The notes under the pieces were generated by a model, which saw nothing but the letters and a program-made list of their open reading frames with translations, searched no databases and was not told the DNA's origin. A stretch of DNA of 64,000 bases from Microbacterium radiodurans (lineage in GTDB: Bacteria > Actinomycetota > Actinomycetes > Actinomycetales > Microbacteriaceae), in contig NZ_VYRZ01000001.1 of assembly GCF_008710705.1 (NCBI RefSeq), positions 992,001-1,056,000 of the forward strand, written 5' to 3'. Shown here one piece after another: positions 49,283-57,707 of this stretch; the first letter of the stretch is position 1, and the number at the start of each line of letters is the position of its first letter. Made by a program: the position numbers and the translations under genes.

Positions 49283-51376
49283 ATGCCGACCGCCTACGAC
49301 TCCCTCGACGACTTCTTCGCCCTGCCGCGCATCGACGCCGCGATCGTCTCGCCCGACGGCTCCCGCGTGGTGCTCACGGTCGCGACCCTGACCAAGGACC
49401 GCACCTCCTACGAGAGGTCGCTGTGGGCCGTACTCTCCGACGGTACGGGGAGCCCGACGCGCCTGACCCGCTCGACGACGGGGGAGTCCGGAGCCGTCTT
49501 CACGGCGGCCGGTGACCTGCTCTTCGTCTCCGCCCGCCCCGACAACGACGCCGCCGACGACAGTCCGGCACAGCTCTGGCTGCTTCCCGCCGCCGGCGGT
49601 GAGGCGCGCCCCGTCACCCGGCTCGCCGGCGGCGTGTCGGCGATCGTCGCGGCCGAGCGGGCCGAACGCATCGTCATCGCGTCGTCCCTCCTGCCCGAGG
49701 CGAGCACCATCGAGGCCGACGCGCGCCTGCGTTCCGAGCGCGCGAAGCTCAAGGTTTCGGCGATCGTGCACGACACCTACCCTGTGCGCTACTGGGACCA
49801 CGACCTCGGCCCCCACGAGCCCGCGCTCCTCGCGCTCGAACTCACCGAGCTCGCCGACGCTCCTCTCGTCGTCGCGACGGCCGACGCCGCCGTGGATGCG
49901 ATCGCCGCCGCCGTCGATCCCGCATCGGGAGAATCGGATGCCGCTGACGACCCGTACCCGGCGGGGCTGCCGCGTCCCCGCATCCTCGCCCGCGGCCGGT
50001 CGGCCGGAGCCGCCGGCATGGCGCTGACCCCCGATGGCACGACGCTCATCGCCGCGCTCCGCGAACCGCAGGGGCGCGACCAGCGCTTCCGCCTCGTCGC
50101 CATCGACACCGAGACGGGGGAGCAGCGGATCGTCCGCGACGAGGTCGACGTCGACCTCGAGAGCCCGGTCCTCAGCCATGACGGCGCGCGGCTCGCGTTC
50201 GTCCGCACCGAGAAGTCCACGCCCGCGGGGCCGGCGGCGCAGGAGCTGTGGATCGCCGACATCGACGGCGGCGACGCCCGGCGGCTGGTGCCCGCGTGGG
50301 ACCGGTGGCCGAGCGGCATCCGCTTCTCGGACGACGACGCCGCGCTCGTGGTCACGGCCGACCAGGACGGTCGCGGACCGGTCTTCCGCATCGCGCTCGC
50401 CGGGGACGACACGGATGCCGCGGTCGTGCAGGTCACCCGCGACGACTTCTCGTACACGCACGTCGGCGCGCTCGCCGGGTCGGACGACCTCGTCGCGCTC
50501 CGCTCGAACTGGATGACGCCGCCGCATCCGGTCCGGATCGCCGCGGACGGCACCGTCGCCCCGCTGGCGACACCCGCGCCGGTGCCCGAGACGGCCGCCT
50601 CGATGGTCGAGGTCGAGACCGTCGCCGCCGACGGCGCACGCGTGCGCGGCTGGCTGGTGCTGCCCGCCGGGGCGGATGCCGCATCCCCCGCCCCGCTGCT
50701 GCTGTGGATCCACGGCGGGCCGCTGAACAGCTGGAACGCGTGGAGCTGGCGATGGAGCCCGCAGCTCGCGGCGGCTCGGGGCTACGCCGTGCTGCTTCCG
50801 GATCCGGCGCTGTCGACGGGCTACGGCCTCGATTTCATCGCACGCGGCTGGAACGCGTGGGGCGCAGCGCCCTACACCGACCTCATGGCGATCACGGACG
50901 AGGTCGTGGCCCGTGGAGACATCGACCAGACGCGCACCGCCGCGATGGGCGGCTCGTTCGGTGGCTACATGGCGAACTGGGTCGCCGGGCACACCGACCG
51001 CTTCGACGCGATCGTGACGCACGCGAGCCTGTGGGCGTTCGACCAGTTCGCCGGGACGACCGACTTCGCCCCGTACTGGCAGAGCATCTTCACGCCCGAG
51101 GGCGCCGCCGAGAACTCGCCGCACCGGTTCGTCCGCGACATCCGCACGCCGATGCTCGTCATCCACGGCGATCGCGACTACCGCGTGCCGATCGGCGAGG
51201 GCCTGCGCCTGTGGGCAGACCTCAACGAGCACCACGCGGCAGAGGACGGCACGAGTCCGCACCGGTTCCTCTACTACCCCGACGAGAACCACTGGATCCT
51301 CTCGCCGCAGAACGCGCGGGTCTGGTACGAGACGGTCTTCGCGTTCCTCGCCGAGAAGCTGCCGCCGCGCGCCTAG
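49283..51376 (+). CDS. S9 family prolyl oligopeptidase
   Basis: A 697-aa serine peptidase. The N-terminal two thirds form a beta-propeller with repeated blade motifs (such as LALTPDGTTLIAALR and PVLSHDGARLAFVRTE). The C-terminal alpha/beta-hydrolase has the oxyanion region WIHGGPLNSWN, the nucleophile in GGSFGGYMANW (S558), Asp in HGDRDYRVP (D632) and His in ENHW (H670). No signal peptide is seen, so it acts in the cytoplasm on short peptides. ATG 49283 lies 6 nt after TAGCGT (49271-49276). Confidence 0.93.
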   Translation: MPTAYDSLDDFFALPRIDAAIVSPDGSRVVLTVATLTKDRTSYERSLWAVLSDGTGSPTRLTRSTTGESGAVFTAAGDLLFVSARPDNDAADDSPAQLWLLPAAGGEARPVTRLAGGVSAIVAAERAERIVIASSLLPEASTIEADARLRSERAKLKVSAIVHDTYPVRYWDHDLGPHEPALLALELTELADAPLVVATADAAVDAIAAAVDPASGESDAADDPYPAGLPRPRILARGRSAGAAGMALTPDGTTLIAALREPQGRDQRFRLVAIDTETGEQRIVRDEVDVDLESPVLSHDGARLAFVRTEKSTPAGPAAQELWIADIDGGDARRLVPAWDRWPSGIRFSDDDAALVVTADQDGRGPVFRIALAGDDTDAAVVQVTRDDFSYTHVGALAGSDDLVALRSNWMTPPHPVRIAADGTVAPLATPAPVPETAASMVEVETVAADGARVRGWLVLPAGADAASPAPLLLWIHGGPLNSWNAWSWRWSPQLAAARGYAVLLPDPALSTGYGLDFIARGWNAWGAAPYTDLMAITDEVVARGDIDQTRTAAMGGSFGGYMANWVAGHTDRFDAIVTHASLWAFDQFAGTTDFAPYWQSIFTPEGAAENSPHRFVRDIRTPMLVIHGDRDYRVPIGEGLRLWADLNEHHAAEDGTSPHRFLYYPDENHWILSPQNARVWYETVFAFLAEKLPPRA

Positions 51377-51406
51377 GGTGGGACGGGCGACGAGGGGGAT
51401 TCGATC

Positions 51407-51823
51407 GTGCTGAGTGCGTACGCATGGGCTGGCCGGCTCGGGGTCAAACTGCAGGAGCGGGCGATGTCCGCGCCCTCGCGCGGGCGCTTCGTCTTCCTCT
51501 CCGCCATCGAGTTCCTGTTCGCGACGCTCTTCGCGGTCGCCTTCGCGATCGCGGGTCACGGGTGGGGGATCGCCACGGTGATCATCGCGGTCGGCGCCGG
51601 CTGGGCGACGACACGGTTCCTCACCGAGGTGCCGCAATGGGTGCGAACCGTCGTCGTGATCGCCGTCGTGATCGGGATGCTGGCACTCGGCTTCTTCGCG
51701 CGGCCCGCCGTCGCGGTGGGGCTGGCGGCCATGTTCGGCTACTTCTCGGGGTGGTTCCTGACCTTCGCCGTGTCGCCGATCCGCGCGACGCGCTGGCGCG
51801 CGGTGACGAGCCCCGCCCGCTGA
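51407..51823 (+). CDS. Small membrane protein of unknown function
   Basis: A 138-aa protein with about four hydrophobic helices (residues 30-48, 50-66, 78-97 and 100-125) and charged ends. No family is recognised. GTG 51407 has GAGGGGGA 8-15 nt upstream. The stop codon lies within a short tandem duplication (CCCGCCCGCTGACGGC occurs twice, 51811-51843), so the 3' end may have been extended by repeat slippage. Confidence 0.55.
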   Translation: MLSAYAWAGRLGVKLQERAMSAPSRGRFVFLSAIEFLFATLFAVAFAIAGHGWGIATVIIAVGAGWATTRFLTEVPQWVRTVVVIAVVIGMLALGFFARPAVAVGLAAMFGYFSGWFLTFAVSPIRATRWRAVTSPAR

Positions 51824-51866
51824 CGGCCCCCGCCCGCTGACGGCCGTGCCCGCTGGTGTGTCGCCT

Positions 51867-51923
51867 CGAGGTCCCACTTCGGCCGGTTCTGCCGGACGCA
51901 TTTCCGGCCGAAGTGGGACCTCG
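51867..51923. terminator. Long perfect hairpin between convergent genes
   Basis: A 20-bp perfect stem, CGAGGTCCCACTTCGGCCGG (51867-51886) with its complement at 51904-51923 and a 17-nt loop. It sits between convergent genes and should terminate both. Its sequence is unrelated to the 62-bp repeats; it could be one copy of another dispersed family, but no second copy is visible here. Confidence 0.75.
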
Positions 51924-51954
51924 GGGGCCGTGCCGGCGGGCAGGGCGGAGGCGG

Positions 51955-52671
51955 TCAGGCGGGGAAGGCGCGTCGGAGCACGAGCCGCTGCACCAGAGTC
52001 CAGACGACCGTGACGGTGAGGTAGAGCCCGGCGGCGAGCGGCACGAACGCGGCGACGACGGCCGTCGCGAACTGCGCCGCGCCGAGTGCGCCCGCGAGCG
52101 CCGCGGGCGCGCCGACGACGCGGAACGCCCGACGGCTGATCTCGCCGACCCCGGCGATGACGATGATCACGGTGCCGAACACGAGCAGGGTCGGCAGCGA
52201 CGGGCCGCCGGTTGCGACGGAGCCGGCGAGGCTCGCCCCGAGCGGCACGCCGAGGACGGTCTCGGTCAGCAGCGTGTTCGCCCGTCCCGCGACGGTGCCG
52301 TGGAGGAATGCCGCGTACAGCAGCCCGACGATCGGCGCCTGCACGAGCACCGGCAGGCATCCGGCCGTCGGCGAGACCTTCTCGTCGCGATACAGCTTCA
52401 TGGTCTCGCGCTGCAGCCGCTCGGGATCGTTCCGGTGTCGATCGCGCAGCGCTGTCAGGCGGGGTGCGAGCCGCGCCCGGCCGCGGTCCGCGCGGGCTTG
52501 CGCGATGCCCGCGGGGATGAGCGCTGCGCGCACGATCACGGTGACGAGGACGATGGATGCCGCGGCAGAGAAGCCGCCGGCGACGGGTTCGAGGGTGGTG
52601 GCGAGCGTTTCGAGCGTCGCGACGACGAACTCGAGGGCGGAAGAGAGGAAGGGCAGGGTGAAAGGGTCCAC
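51955..52671 (-). CDS. YidC/OxaA-type membrane insertase, short paralogue
   Basis: A 238-aa membrane protein with the 60KD_IMP (YidC) core. Seen: a first helix, WSIVL-like SIVLVTVIVRAALIPAGIAQARADRGRARLAPRLTALRDRH (residues about 38-80) with the conserved Arg in the hydrophilic groove (R near 48), KLYRDEKVSPTAGCLPVLVQAPIVGLLYAAFL near 92-122, and three later helices. It is shorter than the main actinobacterial YidC (usually over 300 aa), so it is probably a second, specialised insertase. The start is GTG 52671. It follows DUF805 and DUF6412-like genes on the same strand. Confidence 0.82.
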   Translation of the reverse strand: MDPFTLPFLSSALEFVVATLETLATTLEPVAGGFSAAASIVLVTVIVRAALIPAGIAQARADRGRARLAPRLTALRDRHRNDPERLQRETMKLYRDEKVSPTAGCLPVLVQAPIVGLLYAAFLHGTVAGRANTLLTETVLGVPLGASLAGSVATGGPSLPTLLVFGTVIIVIAGVGEISRRAFRVVGAPAALAGALGAAQFATAVVAAFVPLAAGLYLTVTVVWTLVQRLVLRRAFPA

Positions 52672-52752
52672 GGGACGTCCGATCGTCGAAGCTGAGCGGG
52701 AACGGTCAGCCGCGAAGGGACGCCGACGGCGTGTTCGGAACGCGCGGCGCGG

Positions 52753-53034
52753 CTAGGCGGCTGCGGCCGCGAGGCCGGGTGCTCGCGGACGACGGCGCCC
52801 CGGGGCGTCGGGGTCGCTCTGATCGAGCGGGGCCGAGACGTCGATCGATCGGCGCGGATGCACGCCCCGTCGGGCGCTCGTGCCGGATGCCGCGGTCGTG
52901 ACAGCCAGCGCGGCGGCAGCGACCACCAGCACCGCGGCTGCGGCGGCGATGAGGAGCGAACTCGCGTCGCCGGGCGCGAGCATGCCGACGACCGTCAGGA
53001 CGAGGGTGATCGCCGCGAGCGGAGACGGGATCAC
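52753..53034 (-). CDS. Small two-helix membrane protein (DUF6412-like)
   Basis: A 93-aa protein with two hydrophobic helices (residues 5-22 and 27-52) and a disordered basic/acidic C-terminus ending in an Ala run. Proteins of this size and position beside a yidC paralogue are annotated DUF6412 in Microbacteriaceae; I assign it from context with moderate confidence. Its GTG overlaps the stop of the DUF805 gene (GTGA), and yidC follows after 81 nt. Confidence 0.55.
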   Translation of the reverse strand: MIPSPLAAITLVLTVVGMLAPGDASSLLIAAAAAVLVVAAAALAVTTAASGTSARRGVHPRRSIDVSAPLDQSDPDAPGRRRPRAPGLAAAAA

Positions 53035-53561
53035 GGCATCCCCATCCGCACCCGCTCGAGCGGGGTCAGGGGCGTGCCGTCGAAGCGCGCTCCCTCGGGG
53101 CGCGAGCGCCGCAGGGCCAGCAGGAGCAGGACGAACCCGCCCGCGGGCAGGAGGAACAGCAGTGTCCACCAGCCCGAGAGGTTCGAGTCGTGCAGGCGTC
53201 GCACCGCGACGGTGAACCCGGGGACGATGGTCACGAGCCACCAGGCCGCCGAGCACCAGAGATACACGCCCACGAGCGCGGATGCCGGGTCGGCCGGATC
53301 GATCGGGCCGAGGATGGAGCCCTGCTGCCACGTCCACCAGCCGAAGGGATGCAGCAGCACCTGCACATCGGGCAGGCGGCCGTCCAGCAGGGCCGGCACG
53401 ACGAACAGCAGCACGACGGCGGCGCTGGAGCTCACCAGCATCCACCACCAGTACTCGCTCCGACTGGCGCGTCCGCGCAGGCGGAAGGCGTGACGCGCGA
53501 ACCGTGCGAGCGCCTCGCGCAGCGACGCCCCCGGCAACGGTGCGGTCGAGGGGGCCTCCAT
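53031..53561 (-). CDS. DUF805 domain membrane protein
   Basis: A 176-aa integral membrane protein. Seen: the DUF805 start RFARHAFRLRGRASRSEYWWWMLVS (residues about 20-45), helices near 46-60, 95-125 and 135-155, and the family motif TVAVRRLHDSNLSGWWTLLFLLP near 118-140. Function unknown. The ATG at 53561 lies 6 nt after TAGCAT on the minus strand (leaderless). It is the first gene of a DUF805-DUF6412-yidC unit divergent from the siderophore importer. Confidence 0.85.
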   Translation of the reverse strand: MEAPSTAPLPGASLREALARFARHAFRLRGRASRSEYWWWMLVSSSAAVVLLFVVPALLDGRLPDVQVLLHPFGWWTWQQGSILGPIDPADPASALVGVYLWCSAAWWLVTIVPGFTVAVRRLHDSNLSGWWTLLFLLPAGGFVLLLLALRRSRPEGARFDGTPLTPLERVRMGMP

Positions 53562-53609
53562 GCGGCGATGCTACCGCAGCGTGTCCAGCGGTTTGGATCT
53601 GGTGATGAG

Positions 53610-53625
53610 GTGAGGCTAGCCTTAC
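53610..53625. promoter_or_regulatory. DtxR/IdeR-type iron box before the siderophore importer
   Basis: GTGAGGCTAGCCTTAC has a perfect AGGCTAGCCT core, matching iron-box half-sites (AGGnTAG). It contains a TAGCCT -10 box (53617-53622). Iron-loaded DtxR would repress the operon. Confidence 0.8.
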
Positions 53626-53666
53626 TGGGCACCGCGTCCGCCAGACCACACCAGGAGATACGTCCC

Positions 53667-54653
53667 GTGACCCGCTCCCCCCGCCGCCCCGCCCTCCTCT
53701 CGCTCGCGCTCGTCGCCGCCCTCGGGCTCGCGGGATGCGCGCAGACCTCGACGCCCGCATCGACCGGCGACGCCGCCGCAGCCGCTCCGACGACCGTCAC
53801 CGTGACCGACAATCACGGTGAGATCGAGGTGCCCGTCGACCCCGCGCGCGTCGTCGCCCTCGACAACACGACGTTCCAGACCCTGAGCGACTGGGGCATC
53901 GACCTGGTCGCCGCGCCGAAGCCGCTCATGTACGACCTGTGGCCGAATCTCTCCGACGGCGACGACGTCCTGGATGTCGGCCTGCACCGCGAGCCCGACC
54001 TCGAGGCCGTCATCTCGGCTCAGCCCGACCTCATCGTGGGCGGCTACCGATTCCGCGACATCTACACCGACCTCGTCGACATCCAGCCGGCCACGATCGA
54101 GACCAGCCCGCGCGACGGCGAGGAGCAGATCGCCGAGCTCAAGCGACAGGTGGAGATCCTCGGGCAGGTGTTCGACCGCGAGGAGGAGGCGGCGCAGCTC
54201 GCCGACGACCTCGACGCCGCCGTCGCCGAGGCGACCTCCGCCTACAACGGCACCGACACGGTGGTCGGCCTCCTCACCTCGGGCGGCGAGATCTCCTACG
54301 CGGCTCCGGGCGACGGACGCGGCGTGGGCGCGGTCTTCCCGACCCTCGGTCTCGTCCCCGGCATCGAGCGTGCCGCCGAGAACGCCTCGCACGGCGACGA
54401 CATCAGCGTCGAGGCGATCGCCGCGGCGAACCCCGAGTGGCTGATCGTCCTCGACCGTGATGCGATGTTCGGCGAAGACGGCTACGTCGCGGCCCGCGAG
54501 CTCATCGAGGGCTCCGAGGCGCTGCGGAACGTGCCCGCCGTCGCGAAGGGTCAGATCGTCTACCTCGATCCGAGCTTCTACCTCGACGAGGGCATCCAGG
54601 CCTACACGAAGCTCTACTCCGACATCGCGGCGGCCTTCGCCTCGGCGAACTGA
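53667..54653 (+). CDS. Iron-siderophore ABC transporter substrate-binding lipoprotein
   Basis: A 328-aa class III (FecB-type) binding protein. The signal peptide ends in lipobox GLAGCAQ (C at about residue 24). Seen: VTVTDNHGEIEVPVDPARVVALDNTTFQTL near 43-72, QPDLIVGGYRF near 124, and GSEALRNVPAVAKGQIVYLDP near 290. It captures a ferric siderophore outside the membrane. GTG 53667 has AGGAG 10 nt upstream; the DtxR-type box lies 42 nt upstream. Confidence 0.9.
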   Translation: MTRSPRRPALLSLALVAALGLAGCAQTSTPASTGDAAAAAPTTVTVTDNHGEIEVPVDPARVVALDNTTFQTLSDWGIDLVAAPKPLMYDLWPNLSDGDDVLDVGLHREPDLEAVISAQPDLIVGGYRFRDIYTDLVDIQPATIETSPRDGEEQIAELKRQVEILGQVFDREEEAAQLADDLDAAVAEATSAYNGTDTVVGLLTSGGEISYAAPGDGRGVGAVFPTLGLVPGIERAAENASHGDDISVEAIAAANPEWLIVLDRDAMFGEDGYVAARELIEGSEALRNVPAVAKGQIVYLDPSFYLDEGIQAYTKLYSDIAAAFASAN

Positions 54654-54660
54654 CCACTGC

Positions 54661-54690
54661 GCGGTGCCCCGGCTGCGGCCGGGGCACCGC
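54661..54690 (+). terminator. Intra-operon hairpin between binding protein and permease
   Basis: GCGGTGCCCCGG / CCGGGGCACCGC, a 12-bp perfect stem with a 6-nt loop and no U-tract. Placed right after the binding-protein stop codon, it may stabilise that part of the mRNA or cut transcription partly, giving more binding protein than permease. Confidence 0.6.
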
Positions 54691-54698
54691 GTCGCGTC

Positions 54699-55670
54699 AT
54701 GACCACTGTCGTCGCTCCGCTCCGTCTCCGCGAGAGGCTCGCGCTTCCCGGCGCCGTCGTCCTCGTCCTCGCGCTCGTCGTGTGCTCGCTGTTCGTCGGC
54801 GTCTACGACCTCGGCTCCGACGATCTCGGCGCCGAGATGCTCTGGATCACCCGCGTCCCGCGTACCCTCGCCCTCGTCCTCGCCGGCTGCGCGATGGCCG
54901 TCTCGGGGCTCGTCATGCAGCTGCTGACCCAGAACCGCTTCGTCGAGCCCACCACGACCGGCACGACCGAGTGGGCGGCTCTCGGGCTGCTGGCGGCCGT
55001 CCTGCTCGTCCCCGAATCGCCCCTCGTCGTGCGCATGACCCTCGCGAGCCTCGCGGCCTTCGTGGGGACGATGGTGTTCCTCGGCATCCTCCGTCGCATC
55101 CGGCTGAGATCGTCGCTCATCGTCCCGCTGATCGGGATCATGCTCGGCGCCGTCGTGTCGTCGTTCACGACCTATCTCGCCGTGAGCACGAACACCCTGC
55201 AGATGCTCGGCACCTGGTTCATGGGCAGTTTCACCTCGGTCGTGCGCGGGCGGTACGAAGTCCTGTGGATCGTGGCGATCGTCGTCGTGCTCGTGGCCGT
55301 GCTCGCCGACCGGCTCACGGCGGCGGGGCTCGGCAAGGACGTCGCCACCACCCTGGGTGTGGACTACGACCGCGTGCTCCTCTTCGGCACCGCCCTGGTC
55401 GCGATCGCCACCGGTGTCGTCACGGTCGTCGTCGGCTTCCTGCCCTTCCTCGGCCTCGTCGTGCCCAACCTCGTCTCGCTGTGGCGGGGCGACAACCTCC
55501 GCGCGAACCTGCCGTGGGTGTGCCTCGGTGGCGTCGCCATCATCGTCGTCTGCGACATCGTCGGACGGGTCGTCCGGATGCCGTTCGAGATCCCGGTGTC
55601 GATGATCCTCGGGGTGCTCGGCGCCGCTGTCTTCGTCGTCCTCCTCCTGCGGCAGCGCGCGCATGGCTGA
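54699..55670 (+). CDS. Iron-siderophore ABC transporter permease 1 (FecCD family)
   Basis: A 323-aa permease with nine or ten helices. Seen: the family motif VPRTLALVLAGCAMAVSGLVMQLLTQNRFVEPTTTG (residues about 50-87) with the conserved Arg and N/Q-rich loop, LIGIMLGAVVSSF near 146, and GFLPFLGLVVPNLVSL near 246, the coupling region for the ATPase. The ATG at 54699 has no clear ribosome site. Its last codons overlap the second permease by 8 nt. Confidence 0.9.
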   Translation: MTTVVAPLRLRERLALPGAVVLVLALVVCSLFVGVYDLGSDDLGAEMLWITRVPRTLALVLAGCAMAVSGLVMQLLTQNRFVEPTTTGTTEWAALGLLAAVLLVPESPLVVRMTLASLAAFVGTMVFLGILRRIRLRSSLIVPLIGIMLGAVVSSFTTYLAVSTNTLQMLGTWFMGSFTSVVRGRYEVLWIVAIVVVLVAVLADRLTAAGLGKDVATTLGVDYDRVLLFGTALVAIATGVVTVVVGFLPFLGLVVPNLVSLWRGDNLRANLPWVCLGGVAIIVVCDIVGRVVRMPFEIPVSMILGVLGAAVFVVLLLRQRAHG

Positions 55671-56688
55671 CACCCGCTCGCCCTCCGTCGCGGCCGCCCG
55701 ATCCCGCGACGTCGCGCGCCGACCGGCCCGGGTGCGGCTTCGCTTCGCCGTGCTGGGTGTCGTCGTCCTCGCCGCAGCCGCGCTGCTGCTGACATGGAGC
55801 ATCCCGCTGGACCCGGCGCAGCGCGGCTACTGGATCGCGGTCGACCTGCGGCTGACGGCGGTGGCCACCGTCGCGATCGTCGCATGCTGCCAGGCCGTCG
55901 CGACGGTGCTCTTCCACACCGTGACGGGCAACCGCATCCTGACGCCGTCGATCATGGGCTTCGACGCGCTGTACGTGGTGATGCAGACGGCGCTGGTGTT
56001 CTTCTTCGGCGGAGCGGCGCTCGCCGCGACGGACGGACTCCTGAAGGTCGCGCTGCAGAGCGCGCTGATGGTGGGGTTCGCGACGCTCCTCTACGGCTGG
56101 CTGTTCGCCGGCAAGCGGGGGAATCTGCACATCATGCTGCTCATCGGGATCGTGCTGGGCGTCGGGTTCAGCTCGCTGTCGACGGTCATGCAGCGCCTGC
56201 TGACGCCGAGCGATTTCGATCTGCTCTCCGCGCGCCTGTTCGGCAATCTCAGCAACTCGAACCCCGAGTACCTGCCGTGGGCGGCCGTCATCGTCACGAT
56301 CGTCCTCGCTCTCGTCTGGCGACGGCGACGACGCCTCGACGTCCTCGCCCTGGGGCGAGAGATCTCGACGAACCTCGGTGTCGCCTACAAGCGCGAGGTC
56401 ATCGTCCTCCTCGTCCTCGTCGCCGTGCTCATCTCGGTGTCGACGACGCTCGTCGGGCCGATGACGTTCTTCGGCTTCATCGTCGCGACGCTCGCCTATC
56501 AGCTGGCGGGGTCATCGCGTCACGCGGTCGTGCTGCCGTTCGCGGCGCTGCTCGGGATGGCGACGCTGCTCGTGGGGTACTTCGTGCTGCGCCACGTGTT
56601 CGCCGCGGCGGGCATGCTGACCGTGATCATCGAGTTCGCCGGCGGTCTGTTCTTCATCATCTATCTGCTGCGAAAGGGCGGGCTGTGA
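55663..56688 (+). CDS. Iron-siderophore ABC transporter permease 2 (FecCD family)
   Basis: A 341-aa permease that pairs with the preceding one. After a basic N-terminus there are about nine helices. Seen: DLRLTAVATVAIVACCQAVATVLFHTVTGNRILTPSIMGFDALYVVMQ (residues about 62-108), IGIVLGVGFSSLSTVMQRLL near 160, and LVGPMTFFGFIVATLAYQL near 262. It overlaps the ATPase gene by 4 nt (GTGA), so all parts are translated together. Confidence 0.9.
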   Translation: MADTRSPSVAAARSRDVARRPARVRLRFAVLGVVVLAAAALLLTWSIPLDPAQRGYWIAVDLRLTAVATVAIVACCQAVATVLFHTVTGNRILTPSIMGFDALYVVMQTALVFFFGGAALAATDGLLKVALQSALMVGFATLLYGWLFAGKRGNLHIMLLIGIVLGVGFSSLSTVMQRLLTPSDFDLLSARLFGNLSNSNPEYLPWAAVIVTIVLALVWRRRRRLDVLALGREISTNLGVAYKREVIVLLVLVAVLISVSTTLVGPMTFFGFIVATLAYQLAGSSRHAVVLPFAALLGMATLLVGYFVLRHVFAAAGMLTVIIEFAGGLFFIIYLLRKGGL

Positions 56689-57443
56689 TCACCCTGACCG
56701 ACGTCACGAAGACCTACGGCGGGCTCCGCGTCCTCGGGCCGGTCGATCTGCACATCCCCGCGGGCGGGGTGACCGCGCTTGTCGGTCCAAACGGTGCCGG
56801 CAAGTCCACACTGCTCACGATCGTCGGGCGCCTCACGGAGCCGACCACCGGCACCGTGACCGTCGGAGGTCTCGATGTCGCGCGGACCCCGGGCCGGGAG
56901 CTCGCCCGGGTCGTGTCGATCCTGCGCCAGGAGAACCACTTCGTCACACGACTCATCGTGCGCGATCTCGTCGGGTTCGGCCGCTTCCCGCATTCGGGTG
57001 GTCGCCTCACCGCCCTGGACCATCGCCACATCGACGAGGCGCTGCGCTTCCTCGACCTGGAGGAGCTGTCGCACCGCTACCTCGACCAGCTCTCGGGCGG
57101 CCAGCGGCAGCGGGCCTACGTCGCGATGGTGCTCGCGCAGGACACCGACTGCATCCTGCTCGACGAACCCCTCAACAACCTCGACATGCGTCATGCCGTC
57201 GGGATGATGCGGCAGCTGCGCCGCGCCGCCGACGAGCTCGGCAAGACCGTCGTCGTCGTGATCCACGACATCAACTTCGCCGCCGCGTACGCCGATCGGA
57301 TCGTCGCGCTGACGGACGGCACCGTGGCGTGCGCGGGGAGTCCGAGGGAGATCATGCAGCCCGAGGTGCTCGAGTCGATCTTCCGGACCCCGATCGAGGT
57401 GCGGGGCGACGGTGCCTACCCGCTCGCGGTCTACTTCCGCTGA
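56685..57443 (+). CDS. Iron-siderophore ABC transporter ATP-binding protein
   Basis: A 252-aa FepC-type ATPase. Seen: Walker A GPNGAGKSTLL near residue 35-45, Q-loop LRQENHF near 82, signature [13 protein letters not shown] near 136, Walker B CILLDEPLNNLD near 155, and H-loop VIHDINFAAAYADRI near 190. It completes an importer of one binding protein, two permeases and one ATPase under the DtxR-type box. No siderophore biosynthesis genes are in the window, so it may take up foreign siderophores. GTG 56685 overlaps the upstream stop. Confidence 0.92.
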   Translation: MITLTDVTKTYGGLRVLGPVDLHIPAGGVTALVGPNGAGKSTLLTIVGRLTEPTTGTVTVGGLDVARTPGRELARVVSILRQENHFVTRLIVRDLVGFGRFPHSGGRLTALDHRHIDEALRFLDLEELSHRYLDQLSGGQRQRAYVAMVLAQDTDCILLDEPLNNLDMRHAVGMMRQLRRAADELGKTVVVVIHDINFAAAYADRIVALTDGTVACAGSPREIMQPEVLESIFRTPIEVRGDGAYPLAVYFR

Positions 57444-57444
57444 G

Positions 57445-57663
57445 CTAGAGCTGCGCGCCGTCGTCGTCGCGGTCGTAGACGCCCTCGTTGCGGCCGCGCC
57501 GCGACTCGTACGCGATGAGCCAGCCGACCGACACCGCCGCGGCGAGCACGAGTCCGAGCCAGACGTTGTTCATGACGAGGCCGAGAAGGATGCCGGCGGC
57601 GAAGACCAGCACGGCGCCGAGCGCCCAATAGGTGTGACCGCGCTGCCATCCTCGTCTCGCCAT
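57445..57663 (-). CDS. Small membrane protein of unknown function
   Basis: A 72-aa protein with two hydrophobic helices (residues 12-28 and 32-50) and a charged C-terminus (ESRRGRNEGVYDRDDDGAQL). No family is recognised. ATG 57663 lies 7 nt after TAGGCT on the minus strand, a leaderless promoter that supports it as a real gene. It converges with the siderophore ATPase gene with one base between the stop codons, so no separate terminator is visible. Confidence 0.65.
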   Translation of the reverse strand: MARRGWQRGHTYWALGAVLVFAAGILLGLVMNNVWLGLVLAAAVSVGWLIAYESRRGRNEGVYDRDDDGAQL

Positions 57664-57707
57664 GCGTGCCAGCCTACGCGGAGCGGCCGGCCCGATGCCG
57701 CGGACCG

